In this document: positions 25,606 through 33,971 of the stretch, piece by piece | Position numbering within the stretch: the stretch's first letter is position 1 | How the letters are laid out: every line of letters starts with the position of its first letter | From: an uncultured Oscillospiraceae bacterium | Lineage (GTDB): Bacteria; Bacillota; Clostridia; Oscillospirales; Acutalibacteraceae | Reading direction: 5' to 3' | NCBI GenBank assembly: GCA_910588935.1 | Contig: CAJUSM010000013.1 | Location: 1-48,883 of the forward strand | Length of the DNA stretch: 48,883 nt | The notes under the pieces: generated by a model | What the model saw: only the letters and a program-made list of their open reading frames with translations | The model's database searches: none | What the model was told of the DNA's origin: nothing | Translations under genes and position numbers: made by a program

Positions 25606-26505
25606 ATGCCGCTGTTTTCAGAAACGATATCCAATTGGGCCGACTGGGGCAAAGTCTTCCAGTCCATTCCAGCGTTTTCTCCCCTGATCCACCACATTCT
25701 CTCCAGGGAACACCTGCCCCCGGCAGAAATAGAAAACCTTACCCCTGGCACCAACAGTGTATTTAAGGTGGGAAAGCTGGTGGTCAAAATTTTCTCTCCC
25801 CCGGAAAGCGGGTTGGATGGGATTCAGGATATGCAGACAGAAATATTTGCCATGGATTTTGCCGTTTCCCAAGGAGTCAGCGCCCCCAGAGTGCTGGCCC
25901 AGGGTGTGGTGGAGGATAAATACCGGTTTGGCTATTTGGTTATGGATTATGTAGAAGGCCGGCAATTTTCTGACGCGGTAAAACAAATGCCCGCAGCGGA
26001 AAAGCGGCAGGCAGGCCAGGCCCTGGCCCGGCTTACGGCGCGGATGAATGTCCCCTGCCCGCCTTTTAATGGTGTAGAAGCCATCCCGGCCGCGTTGACG
26101 GAGAAAAGGTGGGAGAAATATCCAGAGAGCTTTCGCCAGGATCGGCTTGACCTTATCCAAAAAAGGGCATATGGCCCCCCGGTATTTGTCCATGGAGACC
26201 TGAACGGGGACAATATCCTGCTGGACGGCCAGGGGAATTTGGCGATTATCGATTTTGCCGACGCGGTGCTGGCCCCTAAGCTGTACGAGGACGCGCTGGT
26301 TGCGGTGGAGCTGTTCAATTTTGATGCCGTGCTGCTCCAGGGGTATTTTGGCGAGTATCAGCCGGATGAGCTGGCCAGGCTGTGTTTGGAGGGGCTGCTC
26401 ATCCATCCCTTTGGCGCTAATGTTCTGGCAGAGCATGTGGCGCCTCCGCCAGAGCTTTCCTGTGTGGAGGACCTGTACAGAAGAATTGGGGAAAGGATTG
26501 GTTAG
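25606..26505 (+). CDS. Aminoglycoside phosphotransferase (APH)-family kinase
   Basis: The 299-aa product has the APH/choline-kinase fold: a nucleotide-binding lobe (NSVFKVGKLVVKIF with the conserved Lys), the hinge YLVMDYVEG, the catalytic loop HGDLNGDN (H196, D198, N203) and the metal aspartate IIDFAD (D216). The family includes antibiotic kinases and also housekeeping small-molecule kinases. No substrate can be assigned. It lies between ruvA and ruvB, 192 bp after ruvA. The ribosome site GAAAGGAG and ATG 25606 are clear. Confidence 0.85.
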   Translation: MPLFSETISNWADWGKVFQSIPAFSPLIHHILSREHLPPAEIENLTPGTNSVFKVGKLVVKIFSPPESGLDGIQDMQTEIFAMDFAVSQGVSAPRVLAQGVVEDKYRFGYLVMDYVEGRQFSDAVKQMPAAEKRQAGQALARLTARMNVPCPPFNGVEAIPAALTEKRWEKYPESFRQDRLDLIQKRAYGPPVFVHGDLNGDNILLDGQGNLAIIDFADAVLAPKLYEDALVAVELFNFDAVLLQGYFGEYQPDELARLCLEGLLIHPFGANVLAEHVAPPPELSCVEDLYRRIGERIG

Positions 26506-26508
26506 GGA

Positions 26509-27078
26509 ATGTACAACACCAGGGAAGGCGAGGCCGGGAGCCGGCGGATGGAAGAGTGGCTAAAGGAAAACGGCATCCTTCTGTGTAACCAAAATCCCTG
26601 GCTTCCGGCGCTGGAGGATATTGGCTGCACTTGGCAGGACGCCATGTCACTGATCGACAGGCATCAGGTCTTTTACTCAAAGTCCTTCCAGAAACGCACA
26701 GCCTATCTTTCCCCCCAAGCATACAGGCTGCTGAAAGCCTTGCGCAGCCCCAAGCCTTTGCCCCTTTCGGCAGAGGCAGTGTACACGCTGATCCAGAAAA
26801 ACCCAGGCGCTGAGGCAGCGTTCCTGAAAAGTCAGTGGAGAGAGCCGGCCAAGGAATTCCGGGCAGGGCTAAACTTTTTACTGGAAAACCTGCTGGCCAC
26901 AGCCATTGGCAGCGGCCGGCGGCTGCATGAAAATTGGTCTGAGCTGAGATATGCCGGGGCTGAGGACTGGGAAAGGCTTTGCCCGGGAACAGAGGGTACC
27001 AAAGAAGCCCAGAAACGGCTTTGGGGCATAGTGGGCGGCGTGATGACAGAAAAGCAATTCTTGGCATGGATTCGGTGA
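26509..27078 (+). CDS. Hypothetical protein between the APH-family gene and ruvB
   Basis: Up to 189 aa, starting 3 bp after the APH stop. An alternative start is ATG 26548 (the residue-14 methionine, MEEWLKENGILLC). Neither start has an ideal ribosome site. The sequence is mainly alpha-helical and soluble (TWQDAMSLIDRHQVFYSKSF, YLSPQAYRLLKALRS, PAKEFRAGLNFLLENLLATA) with several tryptophans. I do not recognise a domain. Close spacing suggests co-expression with the APH-family kinase. Confidence 0.65.
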   Translation: MYNTREGEAGSRRMEEWLKENGILLCNQNPWLPALEDIGCTWQDAMSLIDRHQVFYSKSFQKRTAYLSPQAYRLLKALRSPKPLPLSAEAVYTLIQKNPGAEAAFLKSQWREPAKEFRAGLNFLLENLLATAIGSGRRLHENWSELRYAGAEDWERLCPGTEGTKEAQKRLWGIVGGVMTEKQFLAWIR

Positions 27079-27127
27079 AGGTTTTGGCCGGCAAAGAGCA
27101 CAACGAATGGAAAAGAGAGGCTAAGGT

Positions 27128-28246
27128 ATGATAGAAAAAAGCGGCGGCAGAAATGACTATGGCATTGACTGGGATGCAAGGGACGAATTTCTGGCCGATG
27201 ATCTGGATCTGGAAAACCGCCTGACAGATACAGGCTATATCCCTGGGGACAAGGAGGTGGAGAACCCCTTGCGCCCCAAAAGCTTTTCCGAATACATTGG
27301 CCAGGAAAAGGTAAAGGAGAACCTGAAAATCTATATCGAGGCGGCAAAAAGCCGGAAGGAAACGCTAGACCATGTGTTGCTTTACGGCCCGCCTGGCCTA
27401 GGCAAAACCACCCTGGCGGGGATTGTGGCCAACGAGTTGGGGGTAAACCTGCGGATTACCAGCGGGCCGGCTATTGAAAAGCCTGGGGATTTGGCAGCCC
27501 TGCTTACCAACCTCTCTCCTGGGGATGTGCTGTTTATCGATGAGGTACACCGGCTGCCCCGCACGGTAGAGGAAATCCTGTACCCGGCCATGGAGGATTT
27601 TGCTTTGGACATCATCACAGGAAAAGGGCAGATGGCCGCCTCCTACCACCTGCCCTTGCCCAAGTTTACTCTAGTGGGAGCCACTACCAGGGCCGGGCAG
27701 CTTTCGGCCCCTTTGCGGGACCGGTTTGGGGTGGTGCTCCGGCTGGAGCTCTACTCCCCCCGAGAGCTGGGATTGATCGTTCAGCGCAGCGCCCAAATCC
27801 TCCACGCGGAAATTGCCGCCGATGCTGCCATTGAGCTGGCCTCCAGGTCTCGGGGTACCCCCCGGATTGCCAACCGGCTTCTCAAGCGGGTGCGGGACTT
27901 TGCCGAGGTGATGAGCGGGGGGGTAATTACCTTGAACACTGCTCAAATCGCTTTGGAACGTATGGAGATTGACGAGCTGGGACTGGACCAGAGCGACAGG
28001 AATATGCTGACAGCCATTATCAAACACTATGGCGGTGGTCCGGTAGGCCTGGAAACGCTGGCCGCGGCCATTGGCGAGGAGGCGGTAACCATTGAGGACG
28101 TAAACGAGCCCTATCTTATGCAGGTGGGCTTTTTAACCCGGACGCCTCGCGGGCGGTGCGTTACCCCGGCAGCCTGCGCCCATTTGGGGCTTCCCTTGCC
28201 TCCGCGGCTGCGGGTAGATGAAGAGCTTCAGCTGAAAATGGAGTGA
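27128..28246 (+). CDS. ruvB: Holliday junction branch-migration ATPase RuvB
   Basis: AAA+ motor that drives branch migration with RuvA. The 372-aa product carries RPKSFSEYIGQEKVKENL, Walker A GPPGLGKTT (about 88-96), Walker B VLFIDEVHRL, sensor 1 VGATTRAGQLSAPLRDRFG and the C-terminal winged helix ending PRGRCVTPAA. It has about 35 more N-terminal residues than typical RuvB (acidic, unconserved, residues 1-40). ATG 27128 with AAGAGAGG upstream supports this start. Confidence 0.97.
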   Translation: MIEKSGGRNDYGIDWDARDEFLADDLDLENRLTDTGYIPGDKEVENPLRPKSFSEYIGQEKVKENLKIYIEAAKSRKETLDHVLLYGPPGLGKTTLAGIVANELGVNLRITSGPAIEKPGDLAALLTNLSPGDVLFIDEVHRLPRTVEEILYPAMEDFALDIITGKGQMAASYHLPLPKFTLVGATTRAGQLSAPLRDRFGVVLRLELYSPRELGLIVQRSAQILHAEIAADAAIELASRSRGTPRIANRLLKRVRDFAEVMSGGVITLNTAQIALERMEIDELGLDQSDRNMLTAIIKHYGGGPVGLETLAAAIGEEAVTIEDVNEPYLMQVGFLTRTPRGRCVTPAACAHLGLPLPPRLRVDEELQLKME

Positions 28247-28354
28247 GAATTTTGACGGGGATTGTAGAGAAGAACCGGCTGGAGAATAAGCGGGCCTGTG
28301 TGCCCTCCAGCGGGGACAACCACGCGGCGCCGCCCTTTGCCCAAACAGATTTTC

Positions 28355-28383
28355 TTGACATGGAATTGGCCTAGTGATATAAT
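28355..28383 (+). promoter_or_regulatory. Perfect consensus sigma-A promoter upstream of the hypothetical gene at 28476
   Basis: TTGACA (28355-28360), exactly 17 bp, TATAAT (28378-28383) with TG one base before the -10 (extended). The leader that follows (about 85 nt) can fold GTTCTGCTT (28396-28404) against AAGCGGAAC (about 28434-28442, with a G-U pair), which suggests a structured 5' UTR. Confidence 0.92.
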
Positions 28384-28475
28384 GGAGAAAACAAACGTTC
28401 TGCTTTGTTCCCTGGTTTTCACTGGGCGGGCAGAAGCGGAACCTGTAGGCCAAAGGCCGGAAAGCGGGGTTATTT

Positions 28476-29246
28476 ATGGATCTTCACGAATGGATGATTC
28501 AGGGAAATCATGAGCTGATACGCTACGGAACGCTGCCAGAGGAAAGGGGCAAGGAGCTGGTGGAGCGGTTGCTGGAGGGCAGAAACGGCGGAGGCGATAT
28601 CTGGTCCCCAGGGGAGACGTCCCGGTACCCAATTTTTTACATTCCCCCGGGTCCCAAGGGGAAAAAATGGAAAACCGTGCTGGGCCAGGTCCCCAAAACC
28701 CAGCTTTTTTCCGCCAATATGTACGAGCTGGAGATCTTACGGCTGCTCTGCCTGCTGGCCCCGAACCGGGAAGAGGTAAGGCAGATGCGGGCCAAAACCC
28801 TGGACCGGCTGCGGGGAACCTGTTTTGGCTATACAGATGACGGGGTGGGGGAGTGCTTCGACGTATCTCTGGTGGTGCTGCGGTTTTTGGCCATTGCCGC
28901 GCCAGAAGATAGTGAATGGATTCTCAGCAGAATTGACAATTACAACCGGCATAGGGAGGAGAAAAAGCGCCCCTGGTTTTGCCTATGGTACTTTTGGCTG
29001 TGCTTGTCAGAGCTGCCTTTTCCCCTGGCACAGCCGGAAATAGAGAAATACAAAGGCGAGATGCTGAACTGGCTGACAAATAAGAGCTGTGTAATGCACA
29101 GCGAGACAGACAAAACCATACATCCGGTGATTCTTTGTATGCTGCGGAACACGCTGGCTAGGTATCCGGAGTATGAATATATGAAGGACCGCCAGCCCTA
29201 TATAGACGAGAAGGACGGGAGGCTCCACTTTCATATGGCTAGATAA
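28476..29246 (+). CDS. Conserved-looking hypothetical protein
   Basis: 256 aa, soluble, with an N-terminal helical segment (EERGKELVERLLEGRNGG), a central YPIFYIPPGPKGKKWKTVLG, and a helical, Trp/Cys-rich middle (WFCLWYFWLCLSELPFPL). The C-terminal part contains MLRNTLARYPEYEYMKDRQP. I cannot name the family. The helical repeats hint at an alpha-solenoid. It stands behind a perfect consensus promoter, implying high constitutive transcription, but its ribosome site (AAAGCGGGG) is mediocre. Confidence 0.7.
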   Translation: MDLHEWMIQGNHELIRYGTLPEERGKELVERLLEGRNGGGDIWSPGETSRYPIFYIPPGPKGKKWKTVLGQVPKTQLFSANMYELEILRLLCLLAPNREEVRQMRAKTLDRLRGTCFGYTDDGVGECFDVSLVVLRFLAIAAPEDSEWILSRIDNYNRHREEKKRPWFCLWYFWLCLSELPFPLAQPEIEKYKGEMLNWLTNKSCVMHSETDKTIHPVILCMLRNTLARYPEYEYMKDRQPYIDEKDGRLHFHMAR

Positions 29247-29271
29247 TAGCCGGAGCCAGGGAATTTTGCCC

Positions 29272-29300
29272 TTGCTTTCAGGCATAAGCATATTTATAAT
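29272..29300 (+). promoter_or_regulatory. Promoter of glmM
   Basis: TTGCTT (29272-29277), a 17-bp spacer and TATAAT (29295-29300), 28 bp before the glmM start. Perfect -10, half-consensus -35. Confidence 0.7.
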
Positions 29301-29328
29301 ACAAAAATAACCAAACGAGGTGTTTTTT

Positions 29329-30681
29329 ATGGGCAGACTTTTTGGAACAGACGGAATTAGAGGAATTGCAAACAAGGACCTGACCTGCGAGCTGGCTACC
29401 CAGCTGGGCCGTGCTGCCGCCCAGGTGCTTACAAATAAGTCCAACCGGCATCCCCGGGTGCTCATAGGCAAGGACACCCGGCTCTCCTCCGATATGCTGG
29501 AGAGCGCCATGGCTGGCGGCCTGTGCAGCATTGGAGCCAGCGTGGTCACGTTAGGCGTGGTTCCCACCCCGGCAGTGGCATATTTGGTGGAAAAATACAA
29601 GGCGGACGCGGGCATTATGATTTCCGCCTCCCATAACTCCTTTGAGTACAACGGCATTAAGATCTTTTCTGGCGACGGCTTTAAGCTGCCGGACGATCTG
29701 GAGGAGCGGATTGAGGATATTATCCTGGGTAAGACAGACATCTCTGGCCAGCTGCCCCAGGACGATGGCATTGGCACCGTAACCAGGGCAGAAAGCGCTG
29801 TGCGGGACTATATTGACCATGTAAAGAGCACTGTGCATTTTTCTTTGGATGGCATGAAAATTGCCATTGATTGTGCCAACGGCTCGGCCAGCGCCACAGC
29901 GGAGACCCTGTTTACCGAACTGGGGGCCCAGGTTACCATGCTGAACCAGAGCCCTGACGGTATAAACGTGAACGACAACTGCGGCTCTACCCACATGGAA
30001 GGACTCATTGAGTATGTGAAAACCCACGACCTGGATGCTGGCGTGGCCTTTGACGGGGACGCGGACCGGTGCCTGATGGTGGATGAAACCGGCGAGTTTG
30101 TGGACGGTGACTTTATCATGGCCATTTGCGCTTTGGATATGAAGAGCCGGGGGAAACTGAACAGAAGCACAGTGGTGGGAACCATTATGACCAACCTGGG
30201 TTTCCAGAAGTTCTGCGAGGAAAACGGCATGCGCTTTGAAGCCACTAAAGTAGGCGACCGCTATGTGCTGGAGCAAATGCGCCTGGAGGGCTACAGCTTT
30301 GGCGGCGAGCAAAGCGGCCATGTGATTTTCCGGGATTTTGCCACCACCGGCGACGGCCAGCTTACCGCCTGCCAGCTGCTCAGCCTGCTTAGGCGGCGGG
30401 AGGCAAAGCTCTCTTCTCTGGCCACAGCCATGCAGCGCTATCCCCAAACCATGGTAAATATTAAGGTTTCCCCGGAGGGCAAGCTGGCCTTTTATACCGA
30501 CCAGCGGGTGCGCCAGGAAATCGACCGGGTTGGTGGGATTCTTGGCAGCGAGGGCCGGGTAATTGTGCGGCCCAGCGGCACCGAACCCCTGCTGCGGGTG
30601 ATGGTGGAGGGCCGGGACGAGGCCCAGATCCAAGAGCTGGCCAAGAGCGTGGAAAAGGTAATCCGGGAGGAGCTGTGCTAA
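29329..30681 (+). CDS. glmM: Phosphoglucosamine mutase
   Basis: Converts glucosamine-6-phosphate to glucosamine-1-phosphate for UDP-GlcNAc and peptidoglycan synthesis. The 450-aa product shows RLFGTDGIRG at the start, the phosphoserine loop ISASHNS (S101), the metal-binding DGDADR, the sugar loop GEQSGHVIF and the phosphate loop RPSGTEPLLRVMVE, so it should be active. ATG 29329 is used (MGRLFG start, CGAGGTG upstream); an in-frame ATG 9 bp earlier is less well placed. Confidence 0.97.
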   Translation: MGRLFGTDGIRGIANKDLTCELATQLGRAAAQVLTNKSNRHPRVLIGKDTRLSSDMLESAMAGGLCSIGASVVTLGVVPTPAVAYLVEKYKADAGIMISASHNSFEYNGIKIFSGDGFKLPDDLEERIEDIILGKTDISGQLPQDDGIGTVTRAESAVRDYIDHVKSTVHFSLDGMKIAIDCANGSASATAETLFTELGAQVTMLNQSPDGINVNDNCGSTHMEGLIEYVKTHDLDAGVAFDGDADRCLMVDETGEFVDGDFIMAICALDMKSRGKLNRSTVVGTIMTNLGFQKFCEENGMRFEATKVGDRYVLEQMRLEGYSFGGEQSGHVIFRDFATTGDGQLTACQLLSLLRRREAKLSSLATAMQRYPQTMVNIKVSPEGKLAFYTDQRVRQEIDRVGGILGSEGRVIVRPSGTEPLLRVMVEGRDEAQIQELAKSVEKVIREELC

Positions 30682-30993
30682 AAAGCGGGGGATAAGGACA
30701 AATTTGCGCCCATAGTTTCCAAATTATTTCATTCAGAGGCAATCGCGCCGCGGCTGGGGGCGGTTTTGCCGGGACGCAGGGCGCGGTGGTTCCATGGGGG
30801 CTGGAGGAGCGCTTCTTGTAACCGCTCCCTCTTTCAGGAGTTTAAGGGCAAGACCTCAGGATGCTGACTCTGCCAGGGAGTTCGCCCCTGGGGCCCGGGG
30901 CCTGGAAAGGCTGGGCTGCTTTTTTGCGGAGCTTTCGATGCCTGTAAGGAAAGCGTTGGTTTCTTGTTTATACGTTAAAAGGGAAGTGGAAAT
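30682..30993. other. GC-rich intergenic region with several hairpins
   Basis: 312 bp without a supportable gene. It contains GGAGCG (30806-30811) with CGCTCC (30823-30828), followed by a weak pyrimidine tract, which may be the glmM terminator. A second stem pairs CCAGGG (30873-30878) with CCCTGG (30886-30891). Near the right end is an AT-richer patch (30957-30985) that may hold the promoter of the downstream methyltransferase. It does not match a glmS ribozyme or any riboswitch I know. Confidence 0.4.
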
Positions 30994-31929
30994 ATGGATG
31001 TGAGCTACAGCCAAAAAATCTCCCGGCGCCAGTGGAACCAGCCGGACAAGGGCGAGCTGGAAAGCCGCCGGGAGGAGACATTTATTGACGATATCGTGCA
31101 GAAGGATCACCTGGAGCGCCAGGTATTGGCTGCCCTAGATGGGGTGGAGACAGTATTTGATGGCGGGGCGGGCTGCGGCCGGTTCTCCATTCTGCTGGCA
31201 AAGCGGGGCTGTCGGGTTACCCATTTTGATATTTCCCGGCCAATGCTGGACAAGGCCCAAGAGCTGGCCGAACAGGCCGGCGTAGCGGATAGAATAGAGT
31301 TTGTCCAGGGGGCTTTGGAAGACTTAAGCGCCTACCGGGACGGGCAATTTGATCTGGTGTTGTCCTTCGACGCGCCGCTGTCCTACACCTACCCCAACCA
31401 AGAGCAGGTAATCGGGGGGTTGGCCCGTATCTGCAAAAGGAGGCTGCTGCTTAGTGTTTCCTCCCGGCTGGGCTCTTTGCCATACCTGGCCAACCCCCTG
31501 CAAAAGCTCCCATTTATTCTAGAGGAAAACTGTACGGATCCCTTTGCTCGGTGGCTTTTGGAGCATAAGGATGCCCTGACAGCGAATTTTCGGTTTAACC
31601 TGGCCGTAGCCCGGGAGCTGCTGGCCCAGGGGCTGATGGGAGGCCAGGCCGAGATGGACGAGTACGACCAGGGCGGTGTGCCCTGGTGCATCACATATAC
31701 TTTTTTGCCGGATGAGCTGCAGGGGATTTTGGAGAGTTTCGGGCTGCGGAAGATTCGAATGAGCGGCCCGGGCGCTTATGCCAGAACCCTGCCTAGGGAG
31801 ATTCTGCGGAAAATTATGGCGGATTCTCAGCAGCGCCGGGATTTTCTGGATTTTTGCTATGAGTTTGACCAAAATCCCTATGTGCTTGGAATGGGCAAGG
31901 ACAATCTTTTTGCGGCTGCGGAAAAGTGA
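30994..31929 (+). CDS. Class I SAM-dependent methyltransferase
   Basis: The 311-aa product has SAM-binding motif I VFDGGAGCGRFSILLA (about 54-69), motif II acidic residue in VTHFDIS, and motif IV DLVLSFDAPLSY. The C-terminal part (AWARTLPREILRK-like helices and YEFDQNPYVLGMGKDNLF) resembles small-molecule methyltransferases. The substrate is unknown. The ATG is preceded by AAGGGAAGTGG. It opens a co-directional run through ecfA1 with small gaps. Confidence 0.85.
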   Translation: MDVSYSQKISRRQWNQPDKGELESRREETFIDDIVQKDHLERQVLAALDGVETVFDGGAGCGRFSILLAKRGCRVTHFDISRPMLDKAQELAEQAGVADRIEFVQGALEDLSAYRDGQFDLVLSFDAPLSYTYPNQEQVIGGLARICKRRLLLSVSSRLGSLPYLANPLQKLPFILEENCTDPFARWLLEHKDALTANFRFNLAVARELLAQGLMGGQAEMDEYDQGGVPWCITYTFLPDELQGILESFGLRKIRMSGPGAYARTLPREILRKIMADSQQRRDFLDFCYEFDQNPYVLGMGKDNLFAAAEK

Positions 31930-31941
31930 AGGGTGGCGAGT

Positions 31942-32430
31942 ATGGATAAATTTTTGTGTGCTTTGGGTGTTTTCGATGGAGAAACCCAGAAGCGGCTGGC
32001 AGAGTATCAGGGGGCCATTCTGGCCCGGGGCTTCACCGGGCGGCAGACGATGGGCATTCCCTTTCATGTGACTTTGGGTACCTTCTCCACGGACCGCCGG
32101 GAGAAATTGGAGGAAAAGCTCCGGGAGCTCAGTATGGGGCCTGTAGAGCTCTTCTTCAACCATATGGGCCTGTTTGAGGGCCAGGAGGTGCTGTTCCTGG
32201 CCCCGGACGTAAACCGGGAGCTGCTGGCCTTGAAGGAGCATTTTGGGGAGGAGCCCGGCTGGACCGCCCACACCACCATGCTCATAGATCAGCGGGAGAA
32301 CGCTCTTATCGGGATGGAGGTCCTGGGGGAGCGCTTCCAGCGGTTTACAGGAAGATTGGAGCGGGCAGAGCTCTGGGAGTTCTTCCCGCCGGACAAGCTG
32401 GGGGAGAGATTATTGATAAAGGAAAGGTAA
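31942..32430 (+). CDS. 2H phosphoesterase superfamily protein (2'-5' RNA ligase-like)
   Basis: The 162-aa product has the two HxT motifs that define the 2H fold: H42-V-T44 in PFHVTLGTF and H110-T-T112 in WTAHTTML. Members hydrolyse or transfer 2',3'-cyclic phosphates or 2'-5' linkages in RNA and nucleotides. The ATG at 31942 with GGGTGG 5 nt upstream is preferred over an in-frame GTG at 31933. It lies between two methyltransferase genes, hinting at RNA metabolism. Confidence 0.85.
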   Translation: MDKFLCALGVFDGETQKRLAEYQGAILARGFTGRQTMGIPFHVTLGTFSTDRREKLEEKLRELSMGPVELFFNHMGLFEGQEVLFLAPDVNRELLALKEHFGEEPGWTAHTTMLIDQRENALIGMEVLGERFQRFTGRLERAELWEFFPPDKLGERLLIKER

Positions 32431-32432
32431 GT

Positions 32433-33299
32433 ATGAGAACAGCGGAATGGCAAGACTATGAACTGCTTGATGCCGCCGGTGGCGAGCGCCTGGAGCGCTG
32501 GGGGGATATTCTTCTCATCCGGCCTGATCCCCAGATTATATGGCAAGGGGAGAAAAGGGATCCCCGCTGGCAAAAGGCCCACGCTAGGTACCACCGCTCC
32601 AATAAGGGAGGCGGCCACTGGGAGGCCTGCCGGAAAATGCCAGAGGTTTGGCAGATTGGCTGGCAAGGGCTCAGTTTCCGGCTAAAGCCCATGGGCTTTA
32701 AGCATACCGGGCTTTTTCCAGAGCAGGCGGTAAACTGGGCTTGGGCTATACAGAAAATAGAAGCCTCGGCCAGGCCTGTGAAGGTACTGAACCTGTTTGG
32801 CTACACCGGGGCCGCCACTTTGGCCTGCCTAAAGGCAGGAGCCGCGGTAACCCATGTGGACGCGGCCAAAGGTATGGTCCAGTGGGCAAAGGAAAACGCA
32901 GCTGCCTCGGGGCTGGGCGACAGGCCGGTGCGGTGGCTGGTGGATGATTGCGTAAAGTTTGTGCAGCGAGAGCAGCGCCGGGGAAACCGATACGATGCCA
33001 TCATTATGGATCCCCCTTCTTATGGCCGGGGGCCGGGGGGCGAGGTGTGGAAATTGGAAGAACAGCTCTATGGGCTGGTGAAGCTCTGCCTGCCTATTCT
33101 TTCAGAGGAGCCCTTGTTCTTTCTGTTGAATTCCTACACCACAGGGCTTTCTCCAGCGGTAATGGAATACCTGCTGAATCTTATGCTGCAAAGGCGCCTG
33201 AAAGGGCGGGTGAGCGCGGAAGAAATCGGCCTGAAGGTGACCGCTACTGGAATGAGCCTGCCCTGCGGCAGCACAGCAATTTGGGCAAGGGAGGGCTGA
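32433..33299 (+). CDS. RlmI/RlmK-like SAM-dependent methyltransferase
   Basis: The 288-aa product has KVLNLFGYTGAATLACLKAG (SAM motif I), THVDAAKGMVQWAKENA (motif II), and the amino/nucleobase-methyltransferase signature IIMDPPSYGRG (about 191-201), as in 23S rRNA m5C1962-type methyltransferases. It lacks an N-terminal PUA domain and is about 100 aa shorter than RlmI, with residues 1-90 forming a distinct N-terminal region (HRSNKGGGHWEACRKMPEVW). The start is 2 bp after the upstream stop, so it is translationally coupled. Confidence 0.87.
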   Translation: MRTAEWQDYELLDAAGGERLERWGDILLIRPDPQIIWQGEKRDPRWQKAHARYHRSNKGGGHWEACRKMPEVWQIGWQGLSFRLKPMGFKHTGLFPEQAVNWAWAIQKIEASARPVKVLNLFGYTGAATLACLKAGAAVTHVDAAKGMVQWAKENAAASGLGDRPVRWLVDDCVKFVQREQRRGNRYDAIIMDPPSYGRGPGGEVWKLEEQLYGLVKLCLPILSEEPLFFLLNSYTTGLSPAVMEYLLNLMLQRRLKGRVSAEEIGLKVTATGMSLPCGSTAIWAREG

Positions 33300-33301
33300 G
33301 C

Positions 33302-33670
33302 TTGGTAAAATGGACCTATCTGGCGGCAGGCGTGGCCTGGGCAGTCTCTATGATATATGAGTGGATGTGGTGCGGAGGCAAGCTGACGCAATATGTAGCC
33401 TGGGCAGTCATTGGCCTTACAGTAATGGGCGGGCTGTTTATTCGAACCATGGGCAAGGAGCACGAAGATGGAACGCCCCAAAATCTGCCTGCGATGGTGT
33501 GGTTTTTGCTGGCAGCGCTAACCTGCGCCCTGTTTTTTGCAGCGGTAGACCGGGCGGCGGTTCAGCCTGCCCATGTGCAGCTAATGCCCATGTACCTAAT
33601 TATGTTTGTGGATTTTTTGGTTACAGGCTGTTATACCTGGTGGAAAAAGCTGGGGAAGAGGCCGAAGTAA
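33302..33670 (+). CDS. Hypothetical four-segment membrane protein
   Basis: 122 aa starting at TTG 33302, 2 bp after the previous stop, with GGAGGG 6 nt upstream. Four hydrophobic segments are visible: about 4-22, 30-47, 66-83 and 92-112. The charged KEHEDGTP loop separates the second and third. The C-terminus is basic (KKLGKRPK). No family recognised. Context gives no clear function. Confidence 0.65.
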   Translation: MVKWTYLAAGVAWAVSMIYEWMWCGGKLTQYVAWAVIGLTVMGGLFIRTMGKEHEDGTPQNLPAMVWFLLAALTCALFFAAVDRAAVQPAHVQLMPMYLIMFVDFLVTGCYTWWKKLGKRPK

Positions 33671-33690
33671 AAAGAACAGGAGGACTGGAA

Positions 33691-33909
33691 ATGGAGAAGG
33701 ACAGGCAGGAAATATCCGGCGAAGCAGGGCCTGATTCATCAAAAAACCGTTCATCAGGGATCGGCGCGAAAAGTGTGAAGGCAGGCATTAGCTTTGGCAG
33801 CGCGCTGGCTATGGTGATCAGCTATACCACCTGGCATTCCATTGGCTGGGCAATCTTTCATGGGCTGTTAAGCTGGGCCTATGTTATCTACTTTATTATT
33901 CGATACTGA
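33691..33909 (+). CDS. Small hypothetical membrane-associated protein
   Basis: 72 aa with a hydrophilic Ser/Lys-rich N-terminus (about 1-33) and a hydrophobic C-terminal half (SALAMVISYTTWHSIGWAIF) ending YFIIRY, which forms one or two membrane segments. AGGAGG lies 7 nt before ATG 33691, supporting real translation. It resembles short single-pass proteins seen in clostridial genomes, but I cannot name it. Confidence 0.65.
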   Translation: MEKDRQEISGEAGPDSSKNRSSGIGAKSVKAGISFGSALAMVISYTTWHSIGWAIFHGLLSWAYVIYFIIRY

Positions 33910-33971
33910 GCCTTGGCCCTATGAAATGGGACCAGGGCAGAAAGCTTTAAAAAGGAACGGAGGCGGTTGGG

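Noticed and set aside
29551..30633. 360-codon leftward frame opposite glmM
   Set aside because: GlmM is complete and conserved on the plus strand. The antisense frame has a His/Gln-rich shadow composition and no start context.
30682..30993. Possible glmS-type ribozyme or other riboswitch near glmM
   Set aside because: The region is downstream of glmM, not before a glmS gene, and lacks the ribozyme core I know.
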